Assembly (NCBI GenBank): GCA_947449575.1
Contig: CANFRV010000001.1
Span: 153,121-213,074, forward strand
Source of the DNA: Flavobacteriales bacterium
GTDB taxonomy: Bacteria; Bacteroidota; Bacteroidia; Flavobacteriales_D; Crocinitomicaceae
DNA: 59,954 bases
Reading direction: 5' to 3'
The notes beneath the pieces are model-generated. The model had not been told where the DNA came from. It saw nothing but the letters and a program-made list of their open reading frames with translations, and ran no database searches. Of the stretch, positions 53,407-59,954 are shown piece after piece. The stretch's first letter is position 1. Each line of letters begins with the position of its first letter. A program made the translations under genes and the position numbers.

Positions 53407-55740
53407 ATGAAATATAGTACAATAATAATAGCTTTAATAGCTGTTGTCAACTCAAGTTATTCCCAATCTTTTAAAGGGAAATTAATCGATGAACTAACCA
53501 ATGAACCAATAATTGGTGCAATTGTTCAATTAAAAAATCAAGAAATAAAAACCCTTTCTGATTACAAAGGTTTTTTCAATCTTGAAGGGAGTATTAATGA
53601 AAATGATTCAATTGTTTTTTCAATTTATGGGTATGAAAATTTAATGGTCAAATACGATCATGGATCAAAAGTTTATTCCATGAAATATTCTGTTTTGCAG
53701 TTAGAACCAATTACTGTTACTGGAAATAGGAAAGAATCTTCGCGTGAAAATACACCCGTTGCAATTTCAAAATTAACTCCGAAACAAATTGACGAAACAA
53801 AGGCTACAAGCGTTTTTGAAATCATTAACAAAACTCCAGGTGTAAACATGGTGAACTTAGGGAACGAACAACACATGATGTCGATTCGTCAACCAATGAA
53901 TACCAATAGCTATTTTTTATATTTAGAAGACGGCATTCCTGTGCGTCCTTTGGGCGTTTTTAACCACAATGCACTTTTAGAAATTAATCAATTTACGATT
54001 AATTCAATTGAGGTTGTGAAAGGTCCAGTTTCTTCAGTTTATGGAGCTGAAGCAATTGGTGGAGTTGTGAATTTTATCAGTCAAAAACCAACAGCTATTC
54101 CGTCAGCGAAAGTAGGTTTGCAGTTTGATCAGTTTGGATATAAACGTTTACAGTTTGGAGCAGGTGGTAAAATTAAAAAGTTTGGGATCTATGTTGGAGG
54201 TATCACAAGTCAGCAAACAAATTCCTGGATGACGTTTTCTGATTACCAAAAAACATCTGTTAATGTAAGAATGGATTATCAATTTTCAGAAAAAACAAGA
54301 TTAATCGGTTCTGTTGTGTACAGTGATTATTATTCAGATATGAGTGGAAGTGTTGATTCTATTGCTTTTTATAATCGGACGTATAAAAGCACAACCGATT
54401 TTACCTATAGAAAAAGTAAAGCAATGAGATCTAGATTGACCTTTGAACACGATTGGAAAAATGGATCTAATGCAAGTGTTACTATGTTTCAACGTAAAAA
54501 TGAATTAGGTCAAAATCCAAGTTATGCTATTTCTTGGAAATCTAAAAAAACGGTTGCTAGTGGACAAATTAATTCAAGTGATTTTGAGAGTTATGGAGTT
54601 ATAGCACAGCATGTTCAGAAAATAAAGTTTTTGAAATCTGAATTGATAGTAGGAGCAACCTATGATTATTCTCCAACAGATTATTGGGCGTATAAATTGG
54701 ATTTATTTGCAGATTTAAGGTCAGATAGTTTAAGTGTAGAACAATATAGAATTGACAAGGAGCGTCCTGATATTAAGTTGAGTGAATACAATGCAATTAT
54801 TCAAAATTATGGCGCATACGGTCAGTATACGTTTTCACCTATTAAGAACTTGAAAATTTCATTTGGTGGAAGATTTGATGTAATGTCATTCACTTATAAT
54901 AATTTATTAGCGAATACGTCAGGAGAGAAAGCGTATCAGAAATTTACACCAAAAGTTGGAGCGACCTATAAAATAAAAAGTACAAGTGGTATTTATGCCA
55001 ACTACGCTCAAGGATTTTCGCCTCCAGGATTAACATCAATATTTCGAGCAAAACCAAATACAAATCCAGTTGAGTTCTATTACAATTTAGAATCTGCAAC
55101 GTTTGATAATTATGAAATTGGTGGTTGGATTTCTCTTTTTAAACAAAAGCTTTTATTAGACGTTTCAATCTATCAGATGAATGGAAAAAATGAGCTTTTA
55201 AACATTAAACAACCAGATAATTCAACTGACTATCAATCAGCAGGAAGGACTTTACATCAAGGAATTGAATTTGGTTTATCCTTCAAGCCAACTTCTGAAT
55301 ATACGTTTCGATTTGGAGGAACATACGCCATTCACAAATTTATTGATTTTAAAGTGAGTGATAAAGTGACGGATGCAGTTAGAGATTATAACGGTAAATT
55401 TATGCCAAATGCTCCAAATGCAATCTGGAATACAGAATTTAGTTATTATCCTAAATACGTGAAAAATCTGAGAGCATCTATTGAATGGCAATTTGTTTCT
55501 AGCTATTATCAAAACCAAATTAATACCGTCAAGTATGATGGATATAATTTATTTAATTTTAGAATAGGTTACAAATGGAAAGGGGTTGAAGTATACACGA
55601 ATATAATGAATTTGACGGATGTCTTATATGCAACAAACGTAACAAGAGGTAACTTTTCAACAAGTACATCTACTTTTACTGCATCTGCACCTAGAACATT
55701 TTTGATGGGTATTCAATATAATTTTTCAGGTAAAAAATAA
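53407..55740 (+). CDS. TonB-dependent receptor, probably metal/siderophore
   Basis: 777 aa. Signal peptide 1-19 ('NSSYSQ|SF'), carboxypeptidase-regulatory-like domain (residues ~22-100, 'GKLIDELTNEPIIGAIVQL'), plug ('SVFEIINKTPGVNMVNLGNE', 'INSIEVVKGPVSSVYGAEAI', 'GGVVNFISQKP') and a 22-strand barrel ending 'PRTFLMGIQYNFSGKK'. Length and 'YANYAQGFSPPGL' are usual for siderophore/heme-type receptors rather than SusC. Genes on both sides (CxGKC protein, PepSY protein) point to iron or copper uptake. No SusD-like gene. Confidence 0.92.
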   Translation: MKYSTIIIALIAVVNSSYSQSFKGKLIDELTNEPIIGAIVQLKNQEIKTLSDYKGFFNLEGSINENDSIVFSIYGYENLMVKYDHGSKVYSMKYSVLQLEPITVTGNRKESSRENTPVAISKLTPKQIDETKATSVFEIINKTPGVNMVNLGNEQHMMSIRQPMNTNSYFLYLEDGIPVRPLGVFNHNALLEINQFTINSIEVVKGPVSSVYGAEAIGGVVNFISQKPTAIPSAKVGLQFDQFGYKRLQFGAGGKIKKFGIYVGGITSQQTNSWMTFSDYQKTSVNVRMDYQFSEKTRLIGSVVYSDYYSDMSGSVDSIAFYNRTYKSTTDFTYRKSKAMRSRLTFEHDWKNGSNASVTMFQRKNELGQNPSYAISWKSKKTVASGQINSSDFESYGVIAQHVQKIKFLKSELIVGATYDYSPTDYWAYKLDLFADLRSDSLSVEQYRIDKERPDIKLSEYNAIIQNYGAYGQYTFSPIKNLKISFGGRFDVMSFTYNNLLANTSGEKAYQKFTPKVGATYKIKSTSGIYANYAQGFSPPGLTSIFRAKPNTNPVEFYYNLESATFDNYEIGGWISLFKQKLLLDVSIYQMNGKNELLNIKQPDNSTDYQSAGRTLHQGIEFGLSFKPTSEYTFRFGGTYAIHKFIDFKVSDKVTDAVRDYNGKFMPNAPNAIWNTEFSYYPKYVKNLRASIEWQFVSSYYQNQINTVKYDGYNLFNFRIGYKWKGVEVYTNIMNLTDVLYATNVTRGNFSTSTSTFTASAPRTFLMGIQYNFSGKK

Positions 55741-55770
55741 GAAGATTCAAGACGATAAGATACAAGACTT

Positions 55771-55804
55771 AAGACTGATGAATTGCATTTAGTTCATCAG
55801 TCTT
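55771..55804. terminator. Hairpin between TonB receptor and PepSY gene
   Basis: AAGACTGATGAA / TTCATCAGTCTT, a 12-bp perfect stem with a 10-nt loop. The flanking DNA (55741-55770 and 55805-55835) repeats AAGATxCAAGAC-like words on opposite strands, so a larger imperfect inverted repeat surrounds it. The T run comes only later (55831-55836), so it may be an attenuating hairpin or a repeat element rather than a full terminator. Confidence 0.5.
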
Positions 55805-55851
55805 TAGCAAAGCGATCTTAAATCTTGCAGTCTTTTTTCAAAATCTAGAAT

Positions 55852-57282
55852 ATGAAAAAATACATTCAAAAACACATGTACAAATGGCACCGTAGATTCG
55901 GTATCTTGGTACTAATACCAACTATATTATGGACTGTTTCAGGAATGATGCATCCATTTATGTCAAATTGGTTTAAAACGGAACTTCCGAATACTTTTTA
56001 TCAGGAAGAGAAGATTGAAATGAATGAGAATTCGTTGGAATTAAAGGAGATTCTTCTTAGAAATAAAATTACTGGTTTTAAGAATGTAAGAATTGTAAAT
56101 TATCAATCTAAAAATTACTTTCAAGTTAAAAAGATTGACAATTCAATTCGATATTTTAATACGTTGGATGGTGAAGAATTAGTTGATGGGGAAAGATTAT
56201 ATGCTGAAAGTATTGCTCGTTTTATTACTGGAGATCAAAAGAATAAAATTTCTTCTATTGAATTATTAACAGATTTCACACCTCACTATAAATATGTTAA
56301 TCGATTGCTTCCTGTTTGGAAAGTTTCTTTTGAGAGAGACGATCACATGGATATTTATGTTGAAACTGCGCAAAGTAAGTTTGCGACCTTTAATGATGAT
56401 AAAAGAAAAACGTTTATTTGGATTTTTTCTAATTTTCACAACTGGGAATTTATGAATCTATTTAAAAGTGCATCAACCCAAATTTTCGTTATGCTGTTAT
56501 TTCTAGGAATTATATTTTTCTCGGCTATTTCAGGTATTGTAATTTACTGTTTCCATTGGAAATTTTTCAAGAAACCTGAATCGGGAAATAAGATAGGTTT
56601 CTTAAGAAAATACCATAGGATTCTGGGTGTTTCATTTAGTTTGATTACTTTATTATTTGCTTTTTCAGGCGGTTATCATTTAATTCAAAAATTAAAGCCA
56701 GATGATAGAATGACTTTTTTAAATGAGCCTATTTTTAAATCAAGTGAAATCCCTGAAAAAATAAGAAAGTTAACTAAAAATGAGACGAATCTTGCCTTTG
56801 TCAAACTGGATGACAGAGCCCTTTTACAAACTCAATTCTTTGATTTTAAAACAAAATCTCTTTCGTATGCTTATTATGATTTAAAATCGGGTGATCAATT
56901 AAAGGATGGAAACGAAAAGTATTGCACCTTTTTAGCGAAAAATTGCATAGCCAAGAAAGGGGAGAAGATGGATGTGGATAAAATGGAAATGGTCACTGAT
57001 TTCACAAACGAATACGGTTTTGTGAACAAGCGCTTGCCAGTTATGGCATTCCACTTAAAAAACAAAGATAAGTCTTCCTATTATATCGATCCTTTAACTG
57101 GACATTTGGCAGCTTATGTTCAAAATGGGGCAAGATTAGAAGGACTTAGTTTTGCTTTTTTACACAAATTTCATTTTTTAGATTTTTTAGGTAAAAATGC
57201 GAGAGATGGAATTTTAGTTTTCTTTGCTATGTCACTATTTATTATTTCTATTTTAGGATTAATCTTGTTTTTGAAGAAATAG
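55852..57282 (+). CDS. PepSY domain-containing membrane protein
   Basis: 476 aa. Membrane helices near residues 18-38, 212-236, 255-280 and 453-476, with two periplasmic PepSY-like lobes between ('YFQVKKIDNSIRYFNTLDGE', 'YVNRLLPVWKVSFERDDHMD', then 'YAYYDLKSGDQLKDGNEKYC', 'FVNKRLPVMAFHLKNKD'). His residues at helix ends ('KWHRRFGIL', 'KYHRILGVSF') are typical of the PepSY-associated iron-regulated family, thought to reduce or process metal chelates after TonB import. It follows the receptor by 111 bp. Confidence 0.88.
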   Translation: MKKYIQKHMYKWHRRFGILVLIPTILWTVSGMMHPFMSNWFKTELPNTFYQEEKIEMNENSLELKEILLRNKITGFKNVRIVNYQSKNYFQVKKIDNSIRYFNTLDGEELVDGERLYAESIARFITGDQKNKISSIELLTDFTPHYKYVNRLLPVWKVSFERDDHMDIYVETAQSKFATFNDDKRKTFIWIFSNFHNWEFMNLFKSASTQIFVMLLFLGIIFFSAISGIVIYCFHWKFFKKPESGNKIGFLRKYHRILGVSFSLITLLFAFSGGYHLIQKLKPDDRMTFLNEPIFKSSEIPEKIRKLTKNETNLAFVKLDDRALLQTQFFDFKTKSLSYAYYDLKSGDQLKDGNEKYCTFLAKNCIAKKGEKMDVDKMEMVTDFTNEYGFVNKRLPVMAFHLKNKDKSSYYIDPLTGHLAAYVQNGARLEGLSFAFLHKFHFLDFLGKNARDGILVFFAMSLFIISILGLILFLKK

Positions 57283-57439
57283 ATTTTAGATCATAAGTCG
57301 TTACCGCTTTTAGACTATATGAAAGATTTTTATCAAAAATTAACTGAAATTCAGATGAAGACACATCAATCTTTAGTTGCTTCTTAGTCAATAACTTTAT
57401 AAAAAAATAATATTCCTTCAATGTTCATTTTTGAATAAT

Positions 57440-57475
57440 AAAAAAGGACGTTTCAAAGTCGAAACGTCCTTTTTT
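57440..57475. terminator. Bidirectional intrinsic terminator
   Basis: Perfect stem AAAAAAGGACGTTTC / GAAACGTCCTTTTTT with a 6-nt loop; A run on one side and T run on the other, so it serves both the PepSY gene and the convergent T9SS gene. Confidence 0.93.
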
Positions 57476-57494
57476 GTAAATCTAATAGCTGAAA

Positions 57495-58412
57495 TTAATC
57501 TATAATTAATTTTTTATTAATTTCTTTTCCATTTGATTTCAGATGCACAAAGTATACACCTTTTTCAATGTTACTCAAGTCTAATTTTTTTGAGTATTGT
57601 CCAGATTCAGCTTTTTCATTCACTTGATTGGAAATCAATTTACCATTTAAATCAGTAATATCAATGATAATTCGAGATTCGGTATTCAAGGTGTAATTAA
57701 TGGTAGCTTCTCCTTGAGATGGATTAGGGAAGAGTTTTACTTCATTGTTCAATGTTACAGTTTCTAATCCTGCACTTCCACCTACCGGAGTTAATACCAT
57801 GTTTTTGAATGCTTCTTTATCACCACTTCCATCACTGCCATTTCCATTAACACCTAATCCATTTGAAAATAAATAGACAGTTGTTCCAACGGAAGGAGCT
57901 ACCCACGTAAATGTAGCTACAGAACCTGTAGTTATAGCAGCAGATTGCGAAATATTAGCTGGATATGACCCATATGGAAGTGCTGTATATCGAGAATTAG
58001 TTCCTGCCGATAATGTACCTGCACCCATTGATGTAGTTGTATTTCCGTCGTTCATCTCAAGATCAAATCCAAATTTCGGATATCCTGTCACTGCGTAGGT
58101 CATAGTGTAGGTCGTTCCTGGTACATATGTATTTCCAGCACCAAATGCTGGTGAAGATGTAATTGTTATAACTGGCGTTGCTGATCCAGCAGAATGGCAT
58201 CCAGAGCAAGTTCCAGGAGCAGTTTGGTCATGTGCAGATTGTGTATAAGCAGTTTTTGTTCCGTTAGCACTTTTATTTAGTGAGTTACAAGATGAAGAAC
58301 TGTTATATTTATCAATTCGAACATCAGAACCATTTTTTAGGTTGAAAGCGGTGGTTGTTAGAAGTGTCGTTATGCCTAAACAAATAACACCCAATTTCGT
58401 AGTTTTTTTCAT
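57495..58412 (-). CDS. T9SS-exported protein with choice-of-anchor V-like domain and CxxCH
   Basis: 305 aa. Signal peptide 1-22 ('TTTAFNLKNG'), a 'CSGCHSAGSATP' motif that could bind c-type heme or metal, a beta-sandwich of ~130 residues ('AFGAGNTYVPGTTYTMTYAV', 'TGYPKFGFDLEMNDGNT'), and a T9SS type A C-terminal domain ('LFPNPSQGEATINYTLNTES' to 'KSNGKEINKKLIID'). The layout matches the Bacteroidota choice-of-anchor V/Reeler-like group. Extracellular; function unknown. Transcribed toward the bidirectional terminator. Confidence 0.82.
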   Translation of the reverse strand: MKKTTKLGVICLGITTLLTTTAFNLKNGSDVRIDKYNSSSSCNSLNKSANGTKTAYTQSAHDQTAPGTCSGCHSAGSATPVITITSSPAFGAGNTYVPGTTYTMTYAVTGYPKFGFDLEMNDGNTTTSMGAGTLSAGTNSRYTALPYGSYPANISQSAAITTGSVATFTWVAPSVGTTVYLFSNGLGVNGNGSDGSGDKEAFKNMVLTPVGGSAGLETVTLNNEVKLFPNPSQGEATINYTLNTESRIIIDITDLNGKLISNQVNEKAESGQYSKKLDLSNIEKGVYFVHLKSNGKEINKKLIID

Positions 58413-58505
58413 AGTTTAAATAGTTTAATTCTTGTAGTTTTATTTAACATGGTAAATATACGTAAAATTATTAAAATAGTGCTAAGTGCTAATCTGGTGA
58501 TGTAC

Positions 58506-59762
58506 TTAAAATAAAAAACTAGATCCAATGTAAATCGCTCCTTTTGTATTTGGAATCAATGGAACTCCATAATTTATGCTGATAACATTGTTTCTATTTA
58601 AGATAATATATGCACCAAGTCCAAGGGTTGAATAATGATATTTCAAATTAAAGTCAAAATGTTTTAATTGATCTTGTACCGAAATGGACTCTTTTTTTAT
58701 TTTGTGATCTTGAAGTATTAAGGCATTGTCAGAAAAAAAGGATAAGTCACAATCAATAATAGTTTTCTTAAATTTAGTTTGATATATATTTTTTCTAATT
58801 TCTAAGTTAAGTAATCCAAAACCTTCAGAGACAATTCTATTTCGGCTAAAACCTCTTAAATTAAAAGCCCCTCCCAATCCGTCTTGATTTAGTTTAGTGT
58901 CAAAGTAAGTTGATTTTAAATAGGATGGAATTATTCCAGATGTTCTCAATTGAACACTAGCTCTTGTCATTAAAATGAATTTTGATTTTAAAATCTGGTC
59001 ATACGATCTAAAACTTACAACACATTTTGAAAAAGCTTCTGTACTAAATAATGTGGGTGAAATCACTAAAAAAGATTCAAACCATTTCCCTTTTGAACAA
59101 TAATTTTGGTTATTCCGTTTTTCATAAACCACCCCAATTGATAGATAATTTATAGTTCCACCTTTTATTTCATCGTCTTGTATTAAATCCAAGTTGTTGT
59201 AAAAATCATATAGATTTGTATCGGACTGATTGTGAATAATATTTAATTTATTCAATGTCAAACCGAGTAAAACCCTTAAATTCGGAGATGTTAAATGTCG
59301 CTGATAATCGAATCTAAATCGAGCTAATTCGCGGTGAATAGAATAAAAATTTTTATGTAAAAAACTTTGGTGAAGTGGGTCTTCAAAGCTTGGATTATAA
59401 ATCGATTGATGCCCATTATATCCATAAAAATCATACGTTTTATCATTCAAATATGTCCCTTCAATGAACACTTTTGACTTTTTAAATAAATTGTCAGTTT
59501 CGTAAACAGATTGAATTTGAAAACTCTTAGAAGTTGTATTGAATACTTTTAAATAGATGTTTTCTGAATAGTTTTCCGAAATACTATCGTTGTATTTAAA
59601 GTAATTTACAACCGCTCCATATCTCAAACCTAGATCACTATCATAAGATAAAATAGGAACTCCTCCAAATGAAGTTTTAGATTTTTTAGTATCATTTGAA
59701 TCAACTTGGGCATACAATTTTTCTCCAATTCCTATACTTAGGAATAACAAGATTGTTTTCAA
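58506..59762 (-). CDS. BamA/TamA-type beta-barrel outer-membrane protein
   Basis: 418 aa if started at the TTG at 59762, which gives a normal signal peptide '(M)KTILLFLSIGIGEKLYAQ'. The frame is open to an ATG at 59855, but the added 31 residues are charged and unlike a signal peptide. The rest alternates short strands and turns, with 'GGAFNLRGFSRNRIVSEGFG' (the RGF surface-antigen motif of Omp85 barrels) and a C-terminal strand ending 'GAIYIGSSFLF'. No POTRA repeats are visible ahead of the barrel, so it is a short stand-alone Omp85-like protein of unknown cargo. Confidence 0.72.
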   Translation of the reverse strand: MKTILLFLSIGIGEKLYAQVDSNDTKKSKTSFGGVPILSYDSDLGLRYGAVVNYFKYNDSISENYSENIYLKVFNTTSKSFQIQSVYETDNLFKKSKVFIEGTYLNDKTYDFYGYNGHQSIYNPSFEDPLHQSFLHKNFYSIHRELARFRFDYQRHLTSPNLRVLLGLTLNKLNIIHNQSDTNLYDFYNNLDLIQDDEIKGGTINYLSIGVVYEKRNNQNYCSKGKWFESFLVISPTLFSTEAFSKCVVSFRSYDQILKSKFILMTRASVQLRTSGIIPSYLKSTYFDTKLNQDGLGGAFNLRGFSRNRIVSEGFGLLNLEIRKNIYQTKFKKTIIDCDLSFFSDNALILQDHKIKKESISVQDQLKHFDFNLKYHYSTLGLGAYIILNRNNVISINYGVPLIPNTKGAIYIGSSFLF

Positions 59763-59954
59763 ATAATATTTATAATTCAATAAAATCACTTGTAAAATAT
59801 TTCTAGGATCAAGTCTAAAACTTGTGGGGAAATATAAAAATTCCGATTTTTGCAAATCAAAAAAACAATTAAAAATTGCAAAATTCCTATATAGATTTAG
59901 TTAAACTATTGTTACCTGAGATATTGGTTGATAATTTTGAATTAATATCTTTCA

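Noticed and set aside
57319-57387. 22-codon ORF between PepSY gene and terminator
   Set aside because: Short, no promoter and no partner; too little to support.
1-59954. CRISPR arrays, rRNA, tRNA, prophage or complete insertion sequence
   Set aside because: No spacer-like direct repeats, no tRNA cloverleaf or T-loop pattern, no integrase or phage structural cluster; the only transposase is the RAYT gene. The S74 domain alone does not make a prophage.

Overview
The window looks like a chromosomal segment of a low-GC Bacteroidota, most likely order Flavobacteriales. Five things point there: C-terminal type IX secretion (T9SS) tails of the 'YPNP' type on several exported proteins; a TonB-dependent receptor with an N-terminal carboxypeptidase-regulatory-like domain (two copies); the promoter -7 box TAnnTTTG with a distant TTG; ribosomal protein S16 with a long acidic tail; and almost no Shine-Dalgarno sequences. 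A finer placement (for example Crocinitomicaceae) is only a guess.

Layout. 1-3.5 kb: end of an ACP/FkbH surface-polymer or secondary-metabolite module, then a VOC protein, 3-methyladenine glycosylase and a STAS-like protein on the minus strand. 3.9-7.3 kb: a T9SS protein and a large fibrous protein made of a collagen-like tract (97 Gly-X-Y triplets), eighteen 17-residue repeats and an S74 chaperone domain. 7.5-16.3 kb: housekeeping and stress genes (AraC regulator, DUF983, an SDR/SRPBCC pair, TylF-type methyltransferase, DUF900 hydrolase, a DUF2249-RIC iron-sulfur repair protein behind an FNR-like site, heme A synthase, GNAT, MOSC). 16.7-23.6 kb: a compact formate operon (fhs, fdhD, NADH-linked formate dehydrogenase B and A subunits). 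23.8-29.0 kb: an AAC(3)-like and a GNAT-like protein, a RAYT (REP-associated) transposase with a palindrome inside its own reading frame, menB, a 3-hydroxyacyl-CoA dehydrogenase and a DCC thiol protein.

29.2-44.8 kb is a 15-kb one-directional assimilatory sulfur island: sulfite reductase fused to a HEPN domain, siroheme methyltransferase, TonB receptor, 1-Cys peroxiredoxin, a siroheme-synthase/TauE permease fusion, aldo-keto reductase, cysH, cysD, cysN, cysE, cysM and a ferredoxin-NADP reductase. Together they take sulfate through APS and sulfite to sulfide and cysteine and make the siroheme the pathway needs. In front of the first gene sits what I read as a cysteine-responsive transcription attenuator: promoter box, a 17-codon leader peptide with tandem Cys codons, and an intrinsic terminator 22 bp before the sulfite reductase start. 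This is the strongest candidate for an undescribed regulatory system here.

45-60 kb: a nine-repeat T9SS protein, GNAT, rpsP-rimM-trmN (with a hexanucleotide repeat just before trmN), a small exported protein, a decayed SulP transporter N-terminus next to a beta-carbonic anhydrase, a probable metal-uptake locus (CxGKC small protein, TonB receptor, PepSY protein), a CxxCH-containing T9SS protein and a beta-barrel outer-membrane protein. Three palindromic REP-like elements (25.9, 27.3 and 39.7 kb) share a GCA/TGC centre; two of them carry a short tandem-repeat tail. No rRNA, tRNA or CRISPR array was recognised.
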